Below, in pieces: positions 6,266-14,465 of a stretch of 64,000 nucleotides of DNA. The notes under the pieces were generated by a model. The model was not told where the DNA came from and made no database searches. It saw only the letters and a list, made by a program, of their open reading frames with translations. The position numbers and the translations under genes are program-made. The DNA comes from Acetobacteraceae bacterium H6797 (lineage in GTDB: Bacteria; Pseudomonadota; Alphaproteobacteria; Acetobacterales; Acetobacteraceae). Position 1 is the stretch's first letter. Each line of letters starts with the position of its first letter. The stretch spans positions 62,001 through 126,000 of the forward strand of contig JADFCQ010000002.1 in the NCBI GenBank assembly GCA_015223225.1. Reading direction: 5' to 3'.

Positions 6266-8517
6266 GTCGAGGCTCCTTCGCGGGGCGTGACCAGGCTTGC
6301 GGCCGGGATGGTCAGGGTAACAGTCGTGCCCTTGCCGGGCTCGCTCTGCATGGACATGGCGCAGCCCATGGCCACCGCCAAGGTCCGCGCGACGTATAGC
6401 CCCATCCCGGTGCCGGCATGGTGGCGGGCATTGCCGGTATCGAGCTGGGTGAAGGGCTCGAAAGCGCGCGGAATGTCCTTCTCCGCGATGCCGATGCCCG
6501 TATCGCTCACATCGAGTGCCAGGCCGCCGCCTTCAAGCGCCCTCGCGGCGATGGTGACCTTGCCGCCCGGCTCGGTGAATTTCACCGCATTGGACAGCAG
6601 CGCCTCGATCATCCGGTGGAAACGCCGCGCATCGAGCAGCAGGCGGATGGGCTGGGTGGGCAGCGCCGTGCTGGTCGTCACATGCTTCGCCTCCGCCTCC
6701 GCCGCGACGCCGCGCAGCATGACGCGGAGTGCCGAGGCCAGATCGAAAGCGTCGCGGCCGGGCGGAATGCCGCGCTCGGTGCCCGAGACTTCGAGGATGC
6801 TGTCGATCATGGAGAGCAGCCGCCGCCCCGCCTCCTCGATCGCGGCGGCGTATTCCGCCGATGGGCCTGATTCGCCGACCTCGTGCCGCAGCGCCTCGGA
6901 GAAGCCGATCACCGCGTTCAGCGGCGTGCGCAATTCATGGCTCATGGTGGCGAGGAAGCGCGACTTGGCATGGCTCGCCTCCTCGGCCGCATCCTTCGCC
7001 TCCTCCAGTTCCCGCCGGATGCGCCGCTCCTCGGTGACATCCTCGAAGACGCGCAGCATGCCGCCCGGCACCTTGCGCGTCCGCACTTCCAGGATCGTGC
7101 CGTCCGGGCGCGTGCGGGTGTAATTCTCGAAGAAGGAGCGCTCGGCCGCGAAGCTGGCGCGGATGATCTCCTTCATCCGATCATCTATCTCGCCGCGGGA
7201 CAGCTGCTCTTCGCCCAGTTCCTGGAGCGTCTTGCCCGGCACCATCGCATCGCCCAGCCCGGACATGACCCTGGCGGGCGCATTGCCGATGATGAGCCGC
7301 CCATCCTTGTCGAGCAGGCAGATGCCCTGGCGCAGGCTGTCGAGCAGCACCTGAAGCGTCTCGGCCCGCTCCCGCGCCTCGGTCTCGGCCTGCTGCAGCG
7401 CCGTGACATCGCTGACCACGGCCACATGCCCGCCATCGGGCAGGCGCGCGCGGCTGATGGACAGCACGGTGCCGTTCGGGCGGGTGCGCAGCGTGACGCC
7501 CCGCCCGCCCGCCATGGCCGCCTCGTCATGGCCGGCGCGGATATCGGCTATGGCCTGGGTGTCGAATTCGCCCTCCCGCTGGCGGCGCAGCAGGAGATCG
7601 TCGAGCTTCTCGCCGATCTCGATCGTGGCGCCCGCCATGATGTCGTAAAGCGCGCGGTTCACCTTCGCGACGCGCATCTCCGCATCATAGACGCAGACGC
7701 CAACGGGCAGTGCATCGAGCACCGCATCGACCAGCCCCGCGCGGCGGCGGGCCTCGTTCTCCACCTCGGTCGCCGTGGTGATGTCGAGCAGTTCGATCTG
7801 AAAGCCGCCGCCGGCGACCGGCTGGCTGCGCACCTGGATCGTCATGCCATTGGGCCGGCGATAGACGAGGCGCTGCGGGGCGCTCTGGAAGTCACGGGCG
7901 AAGATATCGTCGAGCATGCCGGGCTCGAGCGCGAATTCCCCCCTGACCCGAAGCAGATGCAGCAGATCGTCGAAGCTCATCCCCGCCTGCACCGCGCCGG
8001 GCGGCAGGCCGATCAGCCGATCATGCGCCGCATTGCGCATCACGAGGCACCGCTTCTCGTCATAGAGCGCGGCACCGCATTCCACCCGCTGCACCATGTC
8101 GGTCAGGGCGGCGGCGCGGGCTTCGGCCGCGCGCGCGGCGGCCATATAGGGGGTGATGATAATGGCCCGCGCGACGAAGCCGCCATCGGGCAGCGGCTCG
8201 TTCTCCAGGTCGAGATAGGTGCCTTTGGTATCGATCACCACCCGCCGGAGCGGGCGCGAGAGGTCGATCGACAAGGCGTCGCGCACGAGCTTTTCGGGGT
8301 CGCCGGACCCATAGAAGCCGCGATAGGCGAGAAGCCGCACGACCTGCTCCAGGCTGGTGCCGAGCGGGAGCGCCGTCGCGGGCAGATCCAGATGCGCGAG
8401 GACAGCCGGCGAGACATAGGCCAGCCTGTGCTCGCGATCATAGACCAGCAGCAGCAGGTTCAACGCCTTGAAGGCGCCGGCCAGATAAGCGTCCCCGTCG
8501 GCGTCTTCCCGCGGCAT
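6262..8517 (-). CDS. Soluble hybrid-free sensor histidine kinase with several PAS domains
   Basis: From the ATG at 8517 the protein is 751 residues and shows no membrane segment, so it senses cytosolically. At least four PAS-like units are visible (about 10-110, 130-240, 250-365, 375-490; PAS_7-type openings such as DALPVGVCVYDAEMRV and DSLRQGICLLDKDGRL). A coiled linker precedes HisKA with the phospho-acceptor His527 in HELRTPLNAVIGF. The ATPase has NAVKF, DTGIGI and GTGMGLYVA boxes. No receiver domain or adjacent response regulator exists, so the partner is unknown. The stop overlaps the tldD start by four bases, and ctaA ends two bases upstream. No PAS cofactor residue could be assigned, so the signal is unknown. 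Confidence 0.88.
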   Translation of the reverse strand: MPREDADGDAYLAGAFKALNLLLLVYDREHRLAYVSPAVLAHLDLPATALPLGTSLEQVVRLLAYRGFYGSGDPEKLVRDALSIDLSRPLRRVVIDTKGTYLDLENEPLPDGGFVARAIIITPYMAAARAAEARAAALTDMVQRVECGAALYDEKRCLVMRNAAHDRLIGLPPGAVQAGMSFDDLLHLLRVRGEFALEPGMLDDIFARDFQSAPQRLVYRRPNGMTIQVRSQPVAGGGFQIELLDITTATEVENEARRRAGLVDAVLDALPVGVCVYDAEMRVAKVNRALYDIMAGATIEIGEKLDDLLLRRQREGEFDTQAIADIRAGHDEAAMAGGRGVTLRTRPNGTVLSISRARLPDGGHVAVVSDVTALQQAETEARERAETLQVLLDSLRQGICLLDKDGRLIIGNAPARVMSGLGDAMVPGKTLQELGEEQLSRGEIDDRMKEIIRASFAAERSFFENYTRTRPDGTILEVRTRKVPGGMLRVFEDVTEERRIRRELEEAKDAAEEASHAKSRFLATMSHELRTPLNAVIGFSEALRHEVGESGPSAEYAAAIEEAGRRLLSMIDSILEVSGTERGIPPGRDAFDLASALRVMLRGVAAEAEAKHVTTSTALPTQPIRLLLDARRFHRMIEALLSNAVKFTEPGGKVTIAARALEGGGLALDVSDTGIGIAEKDIPRAFEPFTQLDTGNARHHAGTGMGLYVARTLAVAMGCAMSMQSEPGKGTTVTLTIPAASLVTPREGAST

Positions 8518-8519
8518 GG

Positions 8520-9617
8520 TCAGCGGCCGCGCGGTACGCGGAGGGCGTGGATCGTCGAAAGCACCGCCGTCAGCACCAGCACCGCCACGGCCTGATGCAG
8601 CGTGCCGAGCCAGGCGGGCACCGCATGCAGCAGCGTGAAGACGCCGATGGTGTATTGCAGCGCCACCGTGCCGCCGAGCCCGAGGATCGCATGCCGCGCC
8701 CGGCCCTTCGGCAGGGTGCTGAGCCCGATCCAGACGGCCGAAAGCGCGCCGAGCGCCGTCAGCGTGGCCAGCAGGCGATGGTTGAACTGTACCGCCGCGA
8801 TATTGGCCGTCAGGTTCTGCCACCAGGGCGAGAGCATGCCGTAGCCCTCGGGCACGAGCTTGCCGTCCATCAGCGGGAAGGTGTTGTAGGTGAGCCCCGC
8901 CTTGATGCCGGCGACGAAGCCCCCCGCCAGCATGGTCAGCACCACGAGCCCGGCGAGCAGATGGCTCAGCCGGCGCAACCCGCGCGCCTCGGCCGGCCCG
9001 TTGCGCTCGGGCTTGAGCAGGGAAAGCGCCGTCCAGAAAATCACGCCATAGAGCAGCAGCGCGAGGCCGAGATGGATCACGAGCCGATAGGGCGAGACGG
9101 CCGTGCGGTCGGCCTCGAAGCCCGAGGCGACCATGAACCACCCTACCGCCCCCTGCGCCCCGCCCAGCAGGAAGAGCAGCACCAGCCGAGGCTTGAGCCC
9201 CGCCGGCACCCGCCCGCGCAGCCAGAACCAGAGCATGGGCAGCAGGAAGGCCAGGCCGATCAGCCGCCCCCAGAGCCGATGCGTCCATTCCAGCCAGAAG
9301 ATGTCCTTGAAGCCCTCGATGCCGAAGCCGGCATTGATGAGCTGGTACTGCGGAATGGTGCGGTAGATGTCGTAGAGGCGCTGCCATTCGGCATCGCTCA
9401 TCGGCGGCAGCGCGCCGCTCAGCGGCGCCCATTCCATGATAGACAGGCCGGAACCCGTCAGGCGGGTCGCGCCGCCCAGGGCGACCATGACCCAGATCAT
9501 CGCCGCGATCGCCAGGAGCCAATAGGCGATGGCGCGGCGATCACGTTCCTCGGTGCCGGGAAGCTTGCCCGGTTTGGTGCTGTCGAATGGCATAATCGCA
9601 CTATAACGGCGGATCAT
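8520..9617 (-). CDS. ctaA: Heme A synthase (Cox15/CtaA type)
   Basis: This membrane enzyme oxidises the C8 methyl of heme O to the formyl of heme A for aa3-type cytochrome oxidases. The 365-residue protein has about eight hydrophobic segments and the conserved ligand or active-site histidines: EWTHRLWGRLIG, RLVIHLGLAL, QFNHRLLATL and TLHQAVAVLVL. Long loops and size match the type 2 (alphaproteobacterial and mitochondrial) class. Either the ATG at 9617 or a second ATG at 9593 (MPFDSTK) could be the start; neither has a clear ribosome site. No oxidase subunits or ctaB lie nearby. It diverges from a glycosyltransferase gene. Confidence 0.94.
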   Translation of the reverse strand: MIRRYSAIMPFDSTKPGKLPGTEERDRRAIAYWLLAIAAMIWVMVALGGATRLTGSGLSIMEWAPLSGALPPMSDAEWQRLYDIYRTIPQYQLINAGFGIEGFKDIFWLEWTHRLWGRLIGLAFLLPMLWFWLRGRVPAGLKPRLVLLFLLGGAQGAVGWFMVASGFEADRTAVSPYRLVIHLGLALLLYGVIFWTALSLLKPERNGPAEARGLRRLSHLLAGLVVLTMLAGGFVAGIKAGLTYNTFPLMDGKLVPEGYGMLSPWWQNLTANIAAVQFNHRLLATLTALGALSAVWIGLSTLPKGRARHAILGLGGTVALQYTIGVFTLLHAVPAWLGTLHQAVAVLVLTAVLSTIHALRVPRGR

Positions 9618-9764
9618 GGCCCGGGCCTATGGTGCAGAATGCCGCTTTGGCGCCCGCCGCCCGGAGGTGCCAGACGCCGCACGCATGGCTTTCACCCCCG
9701 AGGGGCGCTTGCCGGGCGGCGCCCTGCCCTGCTACGGGCCGCCAATGCTCCCTATGCCGGTGCC

Positions 9765-10568
9765 ATGACCCAGGCCGCGTCTCAGACCCCCGCCATCACT
9801 CCGGAAATCGCCGTGATCGTTCCCGTCAGGAACGAGGAGGCGAATATCGGCCCGCTGATCGACGAGATTTCCCAGGCCCTGGCCGGCGTCCCGCACGAGA
9901 TCGTCTATGTGGACGACGGCTCGACCGATGGCACGCTCGCGGCCTTGGCCGCCGCGGCACCTGGCCGCCCGCTCCGCGTGCTCCGCCATGCCAGCTCCTG
10001 CGGCCAGTCCGCGGCCGTGGTGACGGGTGTGAAGGCCGCCCGCGCCCCCTGGATCGCGACGCTCGATGGCGACGGGCAGAACGACCCGGCCGATATCCCC
10101 GCCCTCTGGGCCCGCGCCAAGGCCGAGAGCGCCGCCCGCGGCCAGACCGTGCTGGTCGCCGGCCATCGCGTCACGCGCAAGGACACGCGGATCAAGCGCA
10201 TCTCCAGCCGCATCGCCAACCGCATCCGCGTGGCCCTGCTGCATGACGAGACGCCCGATACCGGCTGCGGCCTCAAGGTCTTCTCCCGCGCGCTGTTTCT
10301 CGACCTGCCGCATTTCGACCATATGCACCGCTACCTCCCGGCGCTGACCCTCCGCCAGGGCGGCGCCGTGGTGAGCGAGCCGGTGAACCACCGCCCCCGC
10401 CTGCGCGGCGTATCGAATTACGGCACGCTGGACCGGCTGATGGTCAGCTTCATGGACCTCATGGGCGTGATCTGGCTCCAGCGCCGCTGGAAGCGCCCCG
10501 CCATTACCCCCGTCGAATTCCCCGCTGCGCTGCCCGCGAGCCAGCCGGGCACGCCGCCCGCCGCATGA
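9765..10568 (+). CDS. GT2 glycosyltransferase, dolichol-phosphate mannosyltransferase-like
   Basis: The 267-residue protein is a family 2 glycosyltransferase with the DPM1/DpmA layout: PEIAVIVPVRNEEANI opening (about 13-28), YVDDGSTDGT (about 48-57), and the metal motif DGDGQNDP (about 98-105). There are no transmembrane helices at the C terminus, unlike GtrB-type enzymes. It probably transfers a sugar from a nucleotide donor to a polyprenyl phosphate. Its stop overlaps the next gene, a TVP38-type membrane protein, by four bases, a pairing that suggests a lipid-linked sugar role, which is inference. The frame is open far upstream, but similarity begins only at this ATG. Confidence 0.88.
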   Translation: MTQAASQTPAITPEIAVIVPVRNEEANIGPLIDEISQALAGVPHEIVYVDDGSTDGTLAALAAAAPGRPLRVLRHASSCGQSAAVVTGVKAARAPWIATLDGDGQNDPADIPALWARAKAESAARGQTVLVAGHRVTRKDTRIKRISSRIANRIRVALLHDETPDTGCGLKVFSRALFLDLPHFDHMHRYLPALTLRQGGAVVSEPVNHRPRLRGVSNYGTLDRLMVSFMDLMGVIWLQRRWKRPAITPVEFPAALPASQPGTPPAA

Positions 10569-11260
10569 CGGCCCGGCCCGAGGCTTCGGCACGCCGCCGG
10601 CAGTCGCTGATCAAGCTCGGGGTGATGGTCATCGGCCTCATCCTCGGCGGCATCGCGCTGCGGCTGCTGAGCGAGGCCGTCGGGACGGATTGGATCGACC
10701 GGGACGTGAAGGGCCAGGGCCTCTGGGGCGAGGCGCTCTTCATCGGCATGGGCACCATCGCGACGGCGGTGGGCGTGCCGCGCCAGGCGGTGATCTTCCT
10801 CGGCGGCTATGCCTTCGGTCCCTGGGTCGGCGCGCTGCTCGCCATGATCGCCCAGGGCCTGGGCTGCGCGGTGAGCTTCTACTGGGCCCGCGCGGTCGGG
10901 CGTGGCTGGGCGGAGCGCCGCCTCGCCGGCCGCTTCGGCCATCGCCTCCGCCCCCTGGCCGAGACGCTGCGCCAGAATACCTTCGGCGCGACGCTCGCCC
11001 TGCGGCTGCTGCCCATCGGCAATAACCTCGCGCTGAACCTGCTGGCCGGCATGTCGGGCGTCTCGCCCTCCGGCTTCATGCTGGGCTCGCTGCTGGGCTA
11101 CCTGCCGCAAACGGTGGTTTTCGTGATGCTGGGCGATGGCGTGGCCGTGGCGCGGGAATGGCAGATCGCGCTCGGGGCGGCCCTGCTGGTACTGGCCTCG
11201 GCCATCGGCATGTGGCTGCTGCGCCGGCACAGGGCCGGCCGCGTCATGGAAAGCGACTAG
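10565..11260 (+). CDS. TVP38/TMEM64 (DedA-superfamily) membrane protein
   Basis: The 231-residue protein has about five to six hydrophobic segments. The SNARE-associated domain signature is visible in GVPRQAVIFLGGYAFGPWVGAL (central part), and ALRLLPIGNNLALNLLAGMSGV matches the family's second re-entrant segment. Members are implicated in phospholipid or polyprenyl lipid scrambling; that function is family knowledge and not shown here. It sits in the inner membrane and is translationally coupled to the upstream GT2 gene by an ATGA overlap. Confidence 0.87.
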   Translation: MTARPEASARRRQSLIKLGVMVIGLILGGIALRLLSEAVGTDWIDRDVKGQGLWGEALFIGMGTIATAVGVPRQAVIFLGGYAFGPWVGALLAMIAQGLGCAVSFYWARAVGRGWAERRLAGRFGHRLRPLAETLRQNTFGATLALRLLPIGNNLALNLLAGMSGVSPSGFMLGSLLGYLPQTVVFVMLGDGVAVAREWQIALGAALLVLASAIGMWLLRRHRAGRVMESD

Positions 11261-11267
11261 GCGCCGA

Positions 11268-11846
11268 TCAGGGCGCCCGCTGCATTCCCGGCATCGGGGG
11301 CTGAGCCGGCGCCTGCGCGGGGGACTGTGTCTGGCCCGCGCCCTGGCCCAGCACCGGGCCGTTATTCACGATCCTGCCGCCCTGAATCGTCCGGGCCTGC
11401 TGCACCGCGCGCTTGTCGATCTCGAGTTGCTGGCGGAGCTGATCGAGCAGCCTTTCACGGTCGGCGAGCATCCGCTCCAGCTCGCGCTTATCCACCACCG
11501 TCTCCGTGCCGCTCACCTGCGCCTGCTGGGCCGGGGCGGGCTGCGGCGCGGCGCGGCGCACCACGCGACGGCGCGGAGCCGGCGCCGGGGGCGCGGCCGC
11601 TACGGGCGGCGGGGGCTGCCAGTCGAGCATGGGAATGGGCGCGGGCTGGGCGCCGCGCGGCAGGGCGTCGATATAGCGGCTGGAATTCTCCAGCTCCACG
11701 CTGCGCAGCCGGTCGAACTGGCTGGTCGAGCCCGACCAGATGTCACGCGTCGGGCCGTTCTCGTTCCAGGCCTGGGCCGCCAAGGGCAAGGGCAAGGGCG
11801 CCAGGGAGAGCAGAAGGCCGGGAAGCAGCAAGGCGGAAAGACGCAT
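11268..11846 (-). CDS. Exported proline- and glutamine-rich hypothetical protein
   Basis: The 192-residue protein starts with a clear cleavable signal peptide (MRLSALLLPGLLLSLAPLP through AAQA, cut near residue 25), so it is periplasmic or surface located. The middle is rich in proline and alanine with basic APRRRVVRRAAP. A short coiled-coil-like stretch follows (about 118-150: DKRELERMLADRERLLDQLR). The tail is low-complexity Gln/Pro. I recognise no family. It converges with the TVP38 gene, leaving seven bases between the stops. Confidence 0.7.
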   Translation of the reverse strand: MRLSALLLPGLLLSLAPLPLPLAAQAWNENGPTRDIWSGSTSQFDRLRSVELENSSRYIDALPRGAQPAPIPMLDWQPPPPVAAAPPAPAPRRRVVRRAAPQPAPAQQAQVSGTETVVDKRELERMLADRERLLDQLRQQLEIDKRAVQQARTIQGGRIVNNGPVLGQGAGQTQSPAQAPAQPPMPGMQRAP

Positions 11847-11925
11847 CAGCGGCGCAAATCCCTAGGGAGCAGGTTGCCTCAAGATGACCCCGCGCTTGCG
11901 CCCCCGCAAGGGAATAGCGCCGCGT

Positions 11926-12732
11926 TCAACGCATGGAGAGGATCACCAGCATCAGCCCGCCGAGCAGGATGCGGTACCAGCCGAAGGGCGTGAAGCCGAT
12001 CCGCGAGATCACCGCCAGCACCGCCCGCACCGTGATGAGCGCCACCACGAAGGCCACCACGAAGCCGACGGCGATGAGGCCCAGCCCCGAGAAATCCAGC
12101 TCGCTCCTGGCTTTGAAGAGGCTGTAGACCGTGGCGGCCAACATGGTCGGGATGGCGAGCATGAAGGAAAATTCGGCCGCCACCCGCCGCTCCACGCCGA
12201 TCAGCAGGGCCGCGATGATGGTCGCCCCCGAGCGGCTCGTGCCGGGGATCATCGCCAGGACCTGGCCGAAGCCCACAAGCACCGCCGCCAGGGGCCCGAT
12301 CTCGGCCACATGATGGATCTGCGGCCGGGGCCGGAAACGCTCGATGAGGATGATCGCGACACCGCCGATGATCAGCGCGAAGGAGACGACCCAGGGATTG
12401 AACAGCAGCCGGGTGATGACCCCATGCAGCGTCGCGCCCAGCACCATCGCGGGCAGGAAGGCCAGGATGATGTTCATCGCGTAATAACGCTGCTCGGTTC
12501 CGGGCCGCCACATATGGCGCAGCAGGTCCATGATCCGCGGCCAGAAGACCACCACCACCGCCAGGATCGCGCCGAGCTGGATGGCCACCTCGAAAACCTT
12601 GCCGGGCGGCCCCTCGAAGCCGATCAGCTCGCCAAGGAGGATCAGGTGGCCCGTAGAGGAAATGGGGAGGAATTCCGTGATCCCTTCCACCAGCCCCATC
12701 AGGGCGGCCGAAGCGAGAGCGGCGATATCCAT
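11926..12732 (-). CDS. uppP: Undecaprenyl-diphosphatase (UppP/BacA)
   Basis: This inner-membrane phosphatase recycles undecaprenyl diphosphate to the monophosphate lipid carrier for peptidoglycan synthesis; overexpression of the family gives bacitracin resistance. The 268-residue protein has the (E/Q)xxxE motif in GLVEGITEFLPISSTGHLIL (about 11-30, split here only for reading) and the PGTSRSGATI box (about 165-175), with about eight membrane segments. The start is set at the ATG at 12732, where similarity begins; the frame stays open upstream without homology. It diverges from the MarR-family gene with a 239-bp regulatory gap. Confidence 0.95.
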   Translation of the reverse strand: MDIAALASAALMGLVEGITEFLPISSTGHLILLGELIGFEGPPGKVFEVAIQLGAILAVVVVFWPRIMDLLRHMWRPGTEQRYYAMNIILAFLPAMVLGATLHGVITRLLFNPWVVSFALIIGGVAIILIERFRPRPQIHHVAEIGPLAAVLVGFGQVLAMIPGTSRSGATIIAALLIGVERRVAAEFSFMLAIPTMLAATVYSLFKARSELDFSGLGLIAVGFVVAFVVALITVRAVLAVISRIGFTPFGWYRILLGGLMLVILSMR

Positions 12733-12971
12733 GCGAGCGACTCCGGCCACGATGTTCAGAAGCGCCGACCATAGTGCTTCGGCATGGCAGGGCAACCGGA
12801 AGTAATTGCTCCATCGTTCTGAATTACACGCTGAGTAAAACCTCGCGGCGCGTTGAGAAACCGGGCAAAATGCCGCCGACGCGCGCCGGAACCCGTTCGC
12901 CCCGGCGGCGCGTGATGGCATAAACGCCCCATGCGACGGCGCGGCCGGGGCGACAGGCCCGGCCGTAGGAA

Positions 12972-13535
12972 ATGACGGAACGAGACGTGTCCACGAACCT
13001 GACCCAACCGGCCGGCATGGCGAATATGGAAGCCACCGACGGCAAGGCCGCCGCCGGCCGCAACCTCCTCTTCCTGCGGGAGGAGGAGCTTCGCCTCGCA
13101 CAGGATCTGCTCTTTTTCGGTTACCGAGATTTCACCGCCGGGGCCGACGAAATCCTCGCCGAGCTGAATATGGGCCGGGCCCATCACCGCGTGCTGCATT
13201 ACGTGGGCCGCCGCCCCGGCATCACCGTGGGCGACCTGCTGGGCATTCTCGGCATCACCAAGCAATCTCTCGGCCGCGTGCTCACGCCGCTGATCGACGA
13301 GGGCTATATCACCCAGACCACCGGCCGGGCCGACCGCCGCCAGCGTCTGCTCACCCTCGCCGACAAGGGTGCCGCCCTCGAGCGCCGCCTCTTCGAGCGC
13401 CAGCGCGACACCATCATGCGTGCCTATCGTGAGGCCGGCCCCGCCGCCGTGGAAGGCTTCCGCCGCGTCATGCGCGGCCTCATGGGCCCCGAGGCCCGCG
13501 CCACATTCGAGATGCTGACCGGAGGCAATCGTTGA
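12972..13535 (+). CDS. MarR-family transcriptional regulator (PetP-like)
   Basis: The 187-residue protein is a MarR winged helix: GRAHHRVLHYVGRRPGITVGDL (about 71-92) begins the DNA-binding unit, followed by the recognition helix TKQSLGRVL and the wing TTGRADRRQR. Its first 40 residues are an extra non-conserved tail. The stop overlaps the following OmpR-type regulator (TTGA), and a histidine kinase follows. A MarR gene fused in one operon with an OmpR regulator is the petP-petR arrangement described in Rhodobacter capsulatus; homology to it is likely but the symbol is not certain. TAGGAA precedes the ATG. Confidence 0.88.
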   Translation: MTERDVSTNLTQPAGMANMEATDGKAAAGRNLLFLREEELRLAQDLLFFGYRDFTAGADEILAELNMGRAHHRVLHYVGRRPGITVGDLLGILGITKQSLGRVLTPLIDEGYITQTTGRADRRQRLLTLADKGAALERRLFERQRDTIMRAYREAGPAAVEGFRRVMRGLMGPEARATFEMLTGGNR

Positions 13536-14236
13536 GCACCGCGGACGCCGCCCATCTGCTGGTCGTCGATGACGATGCCCGGCTGCGCAGCCTTCTCCAG
13601 CGCTTCCTCGCCGAACAGGGCTTCCGCGTCACCACCGCCTCCGATGCCGCCGAGGCGCGCCACGCCCTCTCGGCCGTCTCCTTCGACCTCATGGTGCTCG
13701 ACGTCATGATGCCGGGCGAATCGGGCCTCACCCTGACCCAGAAGCTGCGTCAGGAGGGGCAGAACGTGCCCATCCTCATGCTCACGGCCGCTGGCGGCCC
13801 CGATGACCGCGTGGCCGGCTTCGAGCACGGCGTCGACGACTATCTCGGCAAGCCCTTTGACCCGCGCGAACTCGCGCTGCGCATCCGCACCATCCTGCGC
13901 CGCGCCACGCCGCCGGTCAGCGTCACCGCCAACCTCGCCCCCGTGCAGCTCGGCCACCGCTGGTTCGACCCGGAGCGCGGCGAGCTGCGCGGGCCCGAGG
14001 GCAATATCCGCCTCACCGGGGGCGAAGCCGCCCTCCTCGCCGCCCTCGCCCGCCACGCCGGCGACATCCTCTCCCGCGAAGCCATCGCCGAAGCCCTGGG
14101 CACGCCCGAGGCCGGCGAACGCGCCATCGACGTCCAGGTCACCCGCCTGCGCCGCAAGATCGAACCCGACCCCCGCGAACCCCGCTTCCTCCAGACCATC
14201 CGCCACCGCGGCTACGTGCTGCGGCCGGGCGCATGA
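13532..14236 (+). CDS. OmpR-family response regulator (PetR-like)
   Basis: The 234-residue protein has an N-terminal receiver with acidic DDD at about 12-14, the phospho-acceptor Asp in LMVLDVMMPG (about 58), and the lysine of GKPFDPRE (about 108). A C-terminal winged-helix Trans_reg_C domain follows, ending in ETI-type sequence QTIRHRGYVL. The start is TTG, supported by GGAGG seven bases upstream and by the overlap with the MarR stop. It presumably partners the histidine kinase encoded 230 bp downstream, although the gap between them is filled with hairpins that may set different expression levels. Confidence 0.92.
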   Translation: MSTADAAHLLVVDDDARLRSLLQRFLAEQGFRVTTASDAAEARHALSAVSFDLMVLDVMMPGESGLTLTQKLRQEGQNVPILMLTAAGGPDDRVAGFEHGVDDYLGKPFDPRELALRIRTILRRATPPVSVTANLAPVQLGHRWFDPERGELRGPEGNIRLTGGEAALLAALARHAGDILSREAIAEALGTPEAGERAIDVQVTRLRRKIEPDPREPRFLQTIRHRGYVLRPGA

Positions 14237-14251
14237 GCGTGGGGCGCGCCG

Positions 14252-14446
14252 CCAGGGGACTCTGTCCCCTGGACCCCCGCCAGGAAACTGAGTTTCCTGG
14301 CCCTTCCGGAACTTGCCGCGAGCGCGGAGGGCAGCGCCTCGCCGGCGTAGCCGCGGTGAGGCGCTGCCCTCCGCGCTCGCGGCAAACTAGCGGGAGATGC
14401 AAGAACCTCAGGTTCTTGCTGGGGGGTGCCGGGGGGCAAAGCCCCC
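14252..14446. repeat. Cluster of five perfect inverted repeats between regulator and kinase genes
   Basis: Five palindromes fill the gap. (1) CCAGGGGA-5-TCCCCTGG, 14252-14272. (2) CCAGGAAACT-G-AGTTTCCTGG, 14280-14300. (3) A perfect 28-bp arm pair, 14313-14340 and 14358-14385, around a 17-base loop. (4) CAAGAACCT-C-AGGTTCTTG, 14400-14418. (5) GGGGGC-AAA-GCCCCC, 14432-14446. None encodes a protein. They could act as terminators, RNA stabilisers or a mobile palindromic element of REP/BIME or RUP kind. Confidence 0.85.
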
Positions 14447-14465
14447 TGGCGGAGCGCCCTATCCC

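Noticed and set aside
6262..9522. A continuous minus-strand frame of more than 1000 codons suggesting one giant gene
   Set aside because: Its first part is an out-of-phase reading of the ctaA gene (high arginine and glycine, no family match); real similarity starts at the ATG at 8517.
8547..9764. Long plus-strand extension of the GT2 glycosyltransferase
   Set aside because: This part lies antisense to ctaA and has no resemblance to any family; the enzyme's first conserved segment follows the ATG at 9765.
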